Program-made: the position numbers and the translations under genes
The notes under the pieces: model-generated
The model's input: only the letters and a program-made list of their open reading frames with translations
Told to the model about the DNA's origin: nothing
Database searches by the model: none
In this document: positions 38,290-47,000 of the stretch, piece by piece
How the letters are laid out: each line of letters starts with the position of its first letter
Numbering within the stretch: the first letter of the stretch is position 1
Assembly (NCBI GenBank): GCA_963969495.1
Contig: OZ018322.1
Location: 158,130,848-158,194,847, forward strand
Reading direction: 5' to 3'
Origin: Ceratothoa steindachneri
Lineage: Eukaryota > Arthropoda > Malacostraca > Isopoda > Cymothoidae
Length of the DNA stretch: 64,000 nucleotides

Positions 38290-38640
38290 GCGGCCTGGGA
38301 CACAGGGTCGGAGCTTACTTGGGGGCTCTGTGCTATAAGTACAGAACAGAATTTTATGGGTGCTGAAATGACTTCAGCCCAGCTATCATAATATTGACAC
38401 TGCAGGTAACATCTAACGAAGGGGAATTGGTTTGCCCGCCCAAGGAAGTCATGTACCACCGCAAATTTTTCGTGGTTAGGGTCCACTGGGGGAAGGAGCT
38501 CGTCGGACACGATGAAACACGTACATCTTGTGTCCCTGACGAGCGTCGATACTCGGCAGCCGTACACGCTGCCCTCCTCAAATCTCAAAGTTCCCGGTGA
38601 ACTTTTGTCAAAAATAAAATTTACCTGGTGGCCTGACGGA
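38290..38640 (-). pseudogene. Element A aspartic protease
   Basis: Within the 486-residue frame (39107-37647), residues about 160-270 read HQVNFIFDKSSPGTLRFEEG, VSTLVRDTRCTCFIVSDELL, FPFVRCYLQCQYYDSW and APIKFCSVLIAQS. Alignment with B (VRDTGFTC) shows this is the protease. The active-site D-T-G is D-T-R here, which should inactivate it. About 60 residues of linker with EFSEILNQGFRTAQKECEAL lead to the integrase. Confidence 0.7.
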
Positions 38641-39710
38641 GGGGGAGAAGTTGTTGCTTGGGTCTGCACCACCGGGGAAGCCGGGGTGGCATTAATCAGG
38701 TGAACTTGGTGGGCTGGTCTGCTTTTAAGCCTAGAATTTTGGGGGCAATTCCAGCTCATGTGGTTTTCTACACCACAGGTGAAGCATATGATTGGTCGCT
38801 TCGGGAAGAGAGATGGAGGAGAAATCTTAAGGGGAGGTTTGGAGTCCCGTTGTTGGTTTTGGGAAATGAAGTTTTGGGGTTTTACGAGGCCCGGAAACTT
38901 CGTCAGCTTTCCTGGAAAGGGGCGCGAATCCTTCCTACTTTTCTGGTTGGTGGTTTGGTGAGAAGTTCGATTCTCCTTTGGGTATAAATTATTGCTTGCG
39001 GCATAGACATCCGCTTCTTCAGTACATTTTTTAAAGGTCTGGCACCGACGATCCTTGACGAACGCGCGGATCTCCGTCGGGAGAGACGCCAAAAATTGAT
39101 CCCGCAACTCAAAGTCGGTTAAGAACTCGTAGTTAGGATCAACCTTTGAGGATTCTAACAGAAGTTAAAATTCCTTTGAAGAATGTATCCGAATTGACGG
39201 AACGTCTGTTCGAGTTCAATACGACCTCCTCGAAATTCTTGTCGGTAGAAATCGGGAGTCATATTATGAGCGGCCAATAACTCAGCTTTTAAGGGGCTGT
39301 AGTTAATTGTACATTCAGATGGTAAAGATATAAAAATTTCGCGCAATTTACAATTTAACAAGAGAAATAATCTGACTACACCTTCAGCCTCCACATCTAT
39401 GTTATTGATTTCGAGGATTTTTTCGAAGTGGGATAAAAATGCCTTGAAATCTTCTCCGTCCTTGAAATTGGGGAGCTTTAGTGGGAGATTGGGACGGGGC
39501 TTCTGAACGGGAACTGGCTGACTGTATCTCTGCTTCAACACGAGCTATTTCAATCTGATGGTGAAGCTTAGCTTGTCTTTTCCACTCCTCTTTTTCTTCT
39601 CGTTGTATTTCTCTTTCCGTCCTTTGCTTCTCTTAAACGTACTCAATTAATTCTTTTCCGGAGAGTCCCAAGGACTTTCCTTGCGCTTTAAAGATTTTGA
39701 ACTGAGTCAT
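38641..39710 (-). pseudogene. Element A gag with CCHC zinc knuckle
   Basis: The likely start is the ATG at 39710 (MTQFKIFKAQGKSLGLSGKE), followed by a charged segment. After a frameshift the frame 39541-39155 has LPLKLPNFKDGEDFKAFLSH and HNMTPDFYRQEFRGGRIELE, the capsid-like core. A further frameshift near 39.11 kb leads to RDQFLASLPTEIRAFVKDRR and the zinc knuckle CFTCGVENHMSWNC (exact C-x2-C-x4-H-x4-C, at about 38745-38786). Gag packages element RNA in particles. Several frame breaks make it non-functional. Confidence 0.8.
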
Positions 39711-40062
39711 CTTTGCACTTGGGGGCGCAATAGTCAACCAACTAAAATTCCTTGCAACAAGAATTATGCCTTCTTGAGAATTAGCCTACCTAAATATGGG
39801 CACTGACCTATTCGTACTTGGTTTCTCGATCTAAATAACTACTGACTAAAATCATACAAAAAAAACACAAACAAATTATAATAACAGTTCCTTGAGCTAC
39901 CCCAGCTTCTTAAGTTCAAAAAAAGGGATAGCAATCGTTAAAACAAAAAGGAACTACTATACACTATTATTATAACGAATAACACTATGCTTTACTCGAC
40001 TGAGACCAGTGCTTGCAAAGATATAGCGTTAAACCTTACACACTTCATACCAAATTTAAATA

Positions 40063-40063
<1 letters not shown>
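39711..40063 (-). other. 5' leader of element A
   Basis: Non-coding region between gag and the (TA)n tract. A TGGTATGAAGTG stretch on the minus strand near 40047-40058 is the only TGG-start candidate for a displaced primer binding site. Its tRNA partner is not identified. Confidence 0.5.

Positions 40064-40130
<67 letters not shown>
40064..40130. repeat. (TA)n microsatellite at the 5' LTR edge of A
   Basis: An uninterrupted TA tract that runs directly into the TG of the 5' LTR edge (internal side). In LTR elements the primer binding site normally occupies this position. Confidence 0.95.
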
Positions 40131-40133
<3 letters not shown>

Positions 40134-41392
40134 GTAGAATGGACTCCCGACGATATACCATATATAACTATTCGTTGAGGGAACTTATTTAATTATCTTT
40201 AGAGTGCGTGGATGTCTGGTTTGACCGATATTATGTATCATCGATATGCTTAGGAAGTGACACTGAGCTCAAGGATAATAATATGGCTATCATTAATGAA
40301 ATAGAGTTTTATTAATAAAAACTATCAACGATACACAAAACGAAAAATATTGACATAAACAGAGAATGGAAAGGGTCGTGGGGAATCTAGCTAATCCGAG
40401 GATTAAGAGAGATTTTAAAAAGGTAAAACAAATATAAAGATAAAGGGATGGGATGGTTTGCTAAACCATTTAAAGCACAGGATAGGGTTGACAAAGGGGT
40501 TAAATACTCAAAGGTAACGTTCAGCTTACGTAAATACACTTGTTGTGCAGAGGAAGGCAACGTGAAGGAATTTTCGGTCCGCTGGCGAAGTTAGCAGCCG
40601 AAAGGGGGGAATTAAATGATCCTGAATGGGGATAAGAACCGTTTCTTGACGAACGGCTTGAAGAGCAATGGCTGTTCTACGTTGTTCTCTTCTGAACAAC
40701 AGAGGGGTTGAGAACCATCTCTTGTCTACGGGCTCGAGAATAATGGCTTTTCTAATGTTGTTCTCTTCTGAACAACAATAGGGGAGGGTGAGAACCATTT
40801 CTTGGCAGACGGGCTGGAAGAACAATGGTTGTTTTACGTTGTTTTTTTGGAACATCAGGGAGGGAGGAACCATTTCTTGTCAACGGTCTCAAAAGAACAA
40901 TGGCTGTTCTAACGTTGTTCTCTTTCTGAACAACAGGGGAAGCTTAGTGGACTTGGCGTTACGAAGGCTCAAACCTTGGCAATCAAGGGATATTGTCCTT
41001 CTTCTGGACAAGTGATGGTGGATCTCGAGGTCGAGGGCCCTTTGGTGCACAAGGTGAGACTGGACCGTAGTGATGTCTCGCGAAGAAAATCTGGATCTCT
41101 AATCTATAGTCGGGACATCCCCTTGGCGTAAGGGAAAATAAAGTGGGGGCTTCGAAGGAATGCACAGCCGAGCCTGAGAACAATACCTTTTCTGCTCAAA
41201 AGCCTAATCAATCTGGCGAGGTCAGCGCATGGGGCGAAACGGGGGCAGATAAACTTTCTTGTTTAAACATTGACTCAGGTGGCTCCGATAAGGCGCCTGA
41301 CTTCGAAGCGAAGATGCACGTTGGTAGCATCGTGTTTTTAAATAACATGTGATAGTGGTTGAAATTAAGCGGCCTCAACCCGTTCTATCACA
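40130..41392 (-). repeat. 5' LTR of element A
   Basis: The 1263-bp LTR ends in TG...CA, is immediately followed by the GTCTG duplication, and is homologous to 33673-34970 throughout. It holds four ~78-bp repeats near 40.66-40.94 kb with the GTTGTTCTCTTCTGAACAAC dyad, and a minus-strand AATAAA at 40308-40313. It would carry promoter and polyadenylation functions for the element. Confidence 0.93.
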
Positions 41393-41397
41393 GTCTG
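41393..41397. repeat. Target site duplication of element A, right copy
   Basis: GTCTG, identical to 33668-33672. Confidence 0.9.
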
Positions 41398-41521
41398 AAG
41401 TCGGAAGGGGGGAGGGGGGAGTAACGGCTCAATTTCTCTCCTGAAGTAATATCTTAGGAGCTGGGAAAATAATATTATTCTGAGGGTATACCTCTACAGT
41501 CTGGTTCTCACTTGCGTAACA
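41393..41521 (-). repeat. First part of the 5' LTR of element B
   Basis: On the minus strand this starts TGTTACGCAAGTGAG and includes CTCCTAAGATATTACTTC and GAGCCGTTACTCCCCCC, which match 14.78-14.84 kb of the solo LTR B. The match then continues at 33672 after skipping element A. LINE2 coding sequence lies immediately outside it. Confidence 0.8.
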
Positions 41522-41529
41522 CTCCATTG

Positions 41530-41950
41530 TTAACTCTAAGTGGTGTTATGCTCTGATGAATCGGTTGGCGGCTATTTGCATGCAGGAAGAATTCTTTCCG
41601 AATCCCTTTACTGGAAGGGGCCATAAAATTTCCTCGCTGCGCTTAGTTCTGCACACCAGTTATTTCTTTAACTTGCCTATACTTATCCCTTTATTGAAGA
41701 AGCATTTCTTCATTTCGCTTAGCCTTCCATTTGTTGTAAGAAATATTCCTGTTCTTTATTGCTGCGGCGATTCCACGATGGAAACACTTCAGTTGTACAG
41801 GGTTGCCGCTCAACCTCTTGCTGGGAACAAACTTTCCTTTAAACACCAATCATTTGCCCAACACTCCTTCTGTTACAGGTTCAAGTCGAGCTATTGCCTC
41901 CTGAAGAACAACTAATTTCGTACGGTGGAAGCCGGGTTTGAAGTTAGTGA
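41530..41950 (-). pseudogene. LINE2 endonuclease-RT linker region
   Basis: The frame reads EAIARLEPVTEGVLGK, KFVPSKRLSGNPVQLKCFHR, IAAAIKNRNISYNKWKAKRN and RDKYRQVKEITGVQN, then HANSRQPIHQ and NNGVL at the LTR B junction. This pattern (W/C-F-x-x-x-I-A-A-A-I-K-x-R-x-x-x-Y-x-x-W-K) is the usual stretch between endonuclease and reverse transcriptase in CR1/Jockey-like LINEs. Few stops are seen in this part, which suggests moderate age. Confidence 0.6.
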
Positions 41951-42299
41951 CGTGAGAGCTTCTGTCACATGAAATGTTGACGGAAAACTTGACTGTGCGG
42001 GGACCGCTCCCACCCAGACATTCTCCCTCGTCGTGTCCAGATATGTATTATGTCTTCCTCAGTGGTTAACAACAAGTCTAACTACTCGGTGGCTCGTTCG
42101 CCCACTGTGAGCGAAATCAATTTGTCCCCTGCCTTCACCATCGCCTAACCAGTTCTTTGATTCAGTCGCTTGGCATTTAAAGTTACCCAAGACTAAACCG
42201 TGCCTTATTTTCTCAGGTCAGTGAGCTTGGTGTATAGGCTAAAGTTGGACGATTGTCACTGTCTTTGCGGCCTGTACACCACCACTAATCGACAATAGG

Positions 42300-42620
42300 A
42301 TCTGGGAAGATCTATGTCTAGCACTTAAATTTCGTGAGCGAATCTTACCTCGCATTCGACAGCGGAAAAACAGTTCTGGAGGGATACCATTACTCAGCCA
42401 CCCTCTCGAATAGGTCGGTCGTGGTGGAACATTGTATAACTGGGGATCGCAAACTCACCCTTGAAATCTCAATTTTCAGTATGGATCCAAGTTTTTACGA
42501 TCGCCAAAATATCTATTCGGTTATCGGATGTGGCCTAAACTGCCTTAAGATAATCCCACCTGTTCTGTATCGATCTCGTTATTGAGCAGTCTCTCTCTCC
42601 GCTAACGCGTTTCCTGATGA
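42300..42620 (-). pseudogene. LINE2 endonuclease fragment
   Basis: One frame with three stops reads DNRIDILAIVKTWIHTEN, DFKGEFAIPSYTMFHHDRP, IREGG and a VSLQNCFSAVECEV segment. It matches APE-type LINE endonucleases: the D-I-x-A-I-x-E-T-W strand, the GY.x.F..DR segment, the GGG turn and the V segment. The catalytic Glu of E-T-W is Lys here (VKTW), so the domain is dead. The rest of the domain between 42.3 and 41.95 kb is badly decayed. Confidence 0.6.
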
Positions 42621-42799
42621 CTTGGTTTCCAGATTTGGACGCATCATCATGAGTGTCATCCGAATTGCCTGGGTCTTCTCCACCTAGGACCGGGTTTTCA
42701 TCACCGGCAGGGCTTCCATTGCCCCTCTTGCGGTGTGGCTGGGCCTCATGTTGCAGGATGCCCCAAGTTAACCTCATTTCGCAGGTCGTCTTGAGTTTC

Positions 42800-44220
42800 C
42801 TGCTTTTTGTTAACATGCAAACCTTAAAAAGCGAAAGGTATTCCTGTCGACTAATTGGGCCGGAACCTACCTTTCTTGGTCGTATAGGTGGAGTACCTCC
42901 TCCGCGTCTAGGTCATCTCGTCAATAGAATAAGTTGACCTGGTTTACAAACTAAACTACAGTTAAGGCACAGAGGTCACCTAGATGTTCGTAAATACCAA
43001 GAAGTTTGCTATTTATGTGCGTACGCTGTATCAAACTTACTGCGTAGCATCCCAACAATCTTTGTCTTGCTTGTCTTGTAGAGAAGATCCTCTGCAAACT
43101 TCATCGATGTCTGCAGTAAATGTTCCAATGCTCAACTCTCTCCCTTCGGAGGAAAAGTTCGTTTCCACTGACCAATGACGCAAGTAGGGAGCTCAAAGAG
43201 AAATTTCGTATCTTCTTCGTTATCCTTCCCAGGGAAGAATCGTACTTTCCATCTGTCGAACCTTTCTTCACCCTGGTGGTTCTCAAAGCCTCGTATATGT
43301 GAGTCACCTACCACTACGCATTGCATGTCCTCTTCTGACAGGACGGAAAAGCGATTTAGGGTTCTCATAGGATACCCTGTGGCAAGCCAGATCGTTTTCT
43401 GTTTTTCTCATTGTTCTTACCCCTCTTCTTTATTTCTTCTCACTTCCTGGAACTCTGTTTCGTTCACGCCTGCACCCCTAATCTCCAGTCTACCCCGCGA
43501 TGCCCTCGTATCAGTCGGTTAACCTTTGCTCACTGGTGTCTCTCGGGAAGTTGCTGCCTGCTGTCTTCTTTGCTTAGTTTTATTCGTTTTGGTCAGAATA
43601 TTTACTTCAGTAGCTTCATTAGGAACTACTGCAGCCCCAGTGTTACGTTCTCAATATTCTGAGAGTTCGTTGGAAGTGCGCCCGGCAGAGAAGGTCTCGC
43701 CGTTCCGAGGGTTGCCACTGATCTAGCGACGTCTGCATAACTTTCCCCTGTTCTTCTGCTACATCGCTTTGCTATACCTTGGTCTTTTCAGTGAGAATCC
43801 TGTCCAGATCGGGTGGTATTGCTCTCTTGCATTGTGTTTGCGGCAATTCTGTCTACTGCGACAGCTTAGCAAATGTCCTACCTATTTCCTGGAGTTGACC
43901 TGGAGATGACACGTCTCCTGAGTTCGTCCACTGCCTCTTGTAGTTGGCCCACCTGATTTCTAAATAATGTAAATTACAGAATGCAGTTTTCTTCGAAATG
44001 ATAAAGGGTATTCCTCGCAATGGCCAGTTTGCAGGGCTAACGCTCTTCGGTTTCCCTATTCTTTCCTCTCCATTATTAGTTCAATGTCGCACAACTTGCA
44101 CTCGCTCTGACGAGTGATATTTTTAAAGCTCTCCTCTTTGAAATCTATACACCAACAAATGCCTCCACACTTAGCATATTCCACTTTCAATTTTTGGTTA
44201 CAGTGGCTTTTTCTATATAT
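42800..44220 (-). pseudogene. LINE2 ORF1: Cys-rich finger, coiled coil, SGNH esterase
   Basis: From about 44.2 kb the minus strand reads a Cys-rich finger (VEYAKCGGICWCIDFKEESF, then ITRQSECKLC), a probable coiled coil (FRNQVGQLQEAVDELRRRV) and a variable linker with GESYADVARSVATL. The SGNH domain follows at 43368-43132, with FSVLSEEDMQCVVVGDSHIR, the GDS nucleophile block, and KVRFFPGKDNEED. Continued SGNH-like sequence (KTSKTKIVGMLR) follows in another frame. ORF1 proteins of CR1-like elements bind RNA, and the esterase may act in membrane association, but that role is not shown here. Stops and frameshifts are frequent. Confidence 0.6.
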
Positions 44221-44940
44221 ACTTTTATGCTTATGCCAGCTGACTGGGCGTGCGCTTAATATTTTCGATGCTTGTGACCATTAAAATTAAAGGAAAAAGT
44301 TTGGTGCTGGTTCTCGCGAAGGCCGCATCTACCTACCCTCCCAACTTTTTAGCCCTCCCTCTAACAGACCTCCCTCCTCGCCTGCCAGACTATCCGGTAG
44401 AGTTTTCCCGTATACTAGACGGTCCCAAACGTGGCGCAGCTTAAGGGTCGCAGCACAAGTGATTTCTCACTAGTTTCTCGCCAGGAGTGACACGAGGAGG
44501 AAAGCCCAGTGTGAGGCCATACTAGGCCTTCCCGAACGACCAGACTCGCAGACTAGGCATTCAAGGGATATCTTGCCATGAATAGTGGCCTAGCCTGAGA
44601 CTTTTCAGTTAGCCTGGTCGCCAACTAGGTGGAGAAGGTTTGACAAGTAAAAGCCCAACCTAAAACACCAAAAGACGGGCATACTAGCCTCACCACATTT
44701 TTCCATCCCCTCTCGGCCTGATACCCCCCCCCCCCTCCTTTCTAGTCTCTCACAACTTATGAGCGTCAAGTAGCGTTATTATAGATGTTTAAAAGCCTTT
44801 CTTCTGGTGCATGAGACAGCCGTTTGGTCCTTACTTGCTACTAGTAAAGAGATGGTAAATAAAGATAGTTTAGAGCTAGATAGTAGGGGTGATACATATA
44901 TACACCTACACAAATATACCAAACCATACATTTATACAAA
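44221..44940. other. Intergenic DNA or 5' end of LINE2
   Basis: Possibly includes LINE2's 5' untranslated region, but no boundary was found. A poly-C run lies near 44726. Confidence 0.45.
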
Positions 44941-47000
44941 AAGAGGACGAAAGCGGGATATGTAAGGAGAGAGAGAGAGTGAGGTCATGTGATAGAGGTA
45001 GAAAAGAAGCGATAACAAGACAGGACGACGAGAGATTAGAAATAATTCAAAGAGATGGAAAAAAACCACAGAGATAAATTTAAAGATGAGAGAGAAGTAG
45101 AGAGAAAGTGAGGGAAAGAGTAAAGAGAGTGAGTGGTTGACTGGAGAGAAAGAGAGAAATGGCTAGATAGACAGATATATGGAGATATACATTTACCCAC
45201 ATACACATATAGACACAATTACCACACATATCTACATATATGGTGAAAAAAAGCGAGGGAAAAAGAGGAAGAGAGGACAAAGATGGGAAATAGTAAGAAG
45301 AAGAGAAAAAAGGAAGAGCAGGAGTAAAAGAGTGAGTGGGAAAGAAGATAGTAAGACATATCAGACGGAGATTTAGCAGATACAGAAAAATAGATTAGAG
45401 AGAAAGGACAAAAAGACAGAAAGGGGGCAGGGAGAAAAAAGCAACCGGTAGAATAAAGAGAGATAAAAGAAAGAGATGTAGAGAGTGTGCAGGAATGAAT
45501 GGGAATGAAATGGTGATATATTCATTGATTGATGAATGAGAAAAAAGAGAATGTGGAGAGGAAAGAGATCGAAAAGGTGCCAAAATAGCCAATTGAGTCA
45601 AAAAAAAAGGAAAGCGGAGAAAGGTCATAGAAGAGTGTGAGTGATTGAGAAACACACAAAGGGAAATAGCAAGATAGATACATGGAGATATACATCTTTT
45701 ATCCATATACACATAGACATATATAGTCACAGTTACAACACGTATCTACACACATATACACGCACATAGAGAGAAAGAGAAAAAAGTAGACAAAGGGGGG
45801 GAAAAGAGGCAAAGAAAAAGAAATCTTATGGAGAAAAGAGGAAGCGAGAGAGTAGATAGAGAGATATAAAAGAAAGAAAGTTAGCAAGAAACAAAAAACT
45901 ATAAAAGAGAAAGAAGAAAAGGAGAGAAAAATAGGCAAGGAGGGGAAATGGAGGGAAAGAGAAGGGGGAGGAGGTGAATAAGTGACAAAAAACAATAGGA
46001 AAAAGAGGCAGGGGCCTGATAGGGAGTGAGAGTGAGATAGTTGATGGATCAATAGATAGATAGAAGAGAAAAAGAGATGAAAGTGAGATAAAAAGAGCCC
46101 CTAAAATTGAAAGAGTCATGAAAAGGTAAGAGATTAAGAGGGAGAGAGATAATGGGACGAGCACTTAAATATTATAATGCACTGAGAAGCATATATGGGT
46201 AAATGGAAGGAGAGATAGGGAGTGATAGGATATAAAGATAATAGGAGGAGGAATGACTAGAAGAGAGAATTGGAGGAAGAAAGAGAAAAGGAGTGTAATA
46301 ATGTGAGAAATAGAGGAAGAAGGCAGGAATGCGAGGGAGATATAGAGAGCTCATGGAGAATAAATTGAGAGAGGGGAGAGAGAGAGAGACTGTGTGTGTG
46401 TGTGTTAGATATCCATATGTACACACTTACACATGTGTACCTTTACATAGATACCCATTTTGAAGTGGGATTTGGAGCGGGAAGGAATGTGGGGAAATCA
46501 GAACGACTGGCAGAGGGCGATAGTGAGAAGGAGTGCGAAGGAAAAATAAGAAATATTGTGGGAACAAGAGAGAGCAAACGACAGAAATAGAGAAAAGAGA
46601 GAAACATGGAAAAGGATAGAAAGATAAAAACAGAGGGAAAGGTGAGAGGGAGAGAAAGGACGATAGAAAACGAGCACAGAAGAAAATGGAGAAAAGAGCG
46701 AGAAAGATGCGCCTGCTCTCCTTGAAAGAAAGAGGAAACAGGAGATATAGAATAAGACTGAAATTATGAAAAGTGAGATCGAGAAAAGAGAGAGAGGGAG
46801 TGAGTAAAGAAGGAGGGAGGGAGAGAGAAAAAAAGGCGAGAAAACGTAAGAGAATTTGTGCCATATAGTAAGAAAAGGAAAGACAGGAGAATGGAAAAGA
46901 AGAAATAAATAAAGAAACAAAGAGTAATAGAAGGAAAGAAATAAGGAAAAAACTATGAAGGAAATAGATAATTTAGAAGAAATAGGCAAAAACATTTATA
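44941..47000. repeat. Purine-strand-biased degenerate repeat, ~2 kb
   Basis: The plus strand is almost entirely A and G (GAGAGAAAG-type) for about 2 kb, broken at intervals by CA/TA-rich islands of the form GGAGATATACAT...CACATATACAC. The islands lie near 44.90, 45.18, 45.69 and 46.41 kb. The islands at 45.18 and 45.69 kb and their surroundings align with each other, a spacing of about 505 bp, which suggests an old higher-order tandem repeat. The long Ser/Leu/Phe-rich frames on the minus strand are artefacts. Confidence 0.8.

Larger units (their letters stand above)
33673..41392 (-). mobile_element. LTR retrotransposon A, Gmr1-like Ty3/gypsy
   Basis: A nearly full-length 7.72-kb element on the minus strand. 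It has two LTRs in the same orientation (40130-41392 and 33673-34970), TG...CA ends and a perfect GTCTG target duplication. Internally the order is gag, protease, integrase, reverse transcriptase, RNase H. Integrase before RT is the Ty1/copia order, but every domain is of Ty3/gypsy type (GPY/F module, gypsy-like RT and RNase H). This combination defines Gmr1-like elements. Stops and frameshifts, LTRs that differ by eye at roughly one base in ten in sampled stretches, and lost active-site residues show an old, inactive copy. No env-like frame was seen. Confidence 0.9.
29616..41521 (-). mobile_element. LTR retrotransposon B, Gmr1-like order, interrupted by A
   Basis: B runs right to left: a 5' LTR split into 41521-41393 and 33672-32548 by insertion of element A, a leader, gag, protease, the N-terminal part of integrase, then remnants of reverse transcriptase and RNase H ending at about 29.62 kb. 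Integrase before RT is the same unusual order as in A. Two internal deletions removed most of the integrase core and most of the RT. The LTR starts TGTTACGC directly after LINE2 coding sequence, which fixes that boundary. No 3' LTR was found. Confidence 0.75.
41522..44220 (-). mobile_element. Non-LTR retrotransposon, CR1-like (LINE2)
   Basis: On the minus strand: ORF1 with a Cys-rich finger, a coiled-coil segment and an SGNH esterase-like domain (44.2-42.8 kb), an APE-type endonuclease (about 42.65-42.3 kb) and the linker to RT (41.95-41.53 kb). The combination of PHD-like finger and esterase in ORF1 is known from CR1-like LINEs. Coding sequence stops at about 41522, exactly at the TG of LTR B, so B interrupted it. 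No matching RT was found beyond B. Confidence 0.7.

Noticed and set aside
38101..38987. Plus-strand open frames across element A (96 and 109 codons)
   Set aside because: They are antisense shadows of the gag-protease-integrase frame.
33673..41392. Endogenous retrovirus with env
   Set aside because: Only about 400 bp of non-coding DNA lies between RNase H and the 3' LTR, so there is no room or frame for an envelope gene.
45036..47000. Many overlapping Ser/Leu/Phe-rich frames on the minus strand
   Set aside because: They arise from the pyrimidine-only strand of a low-complexity tract; overlapping frames with similar composition are not genes.
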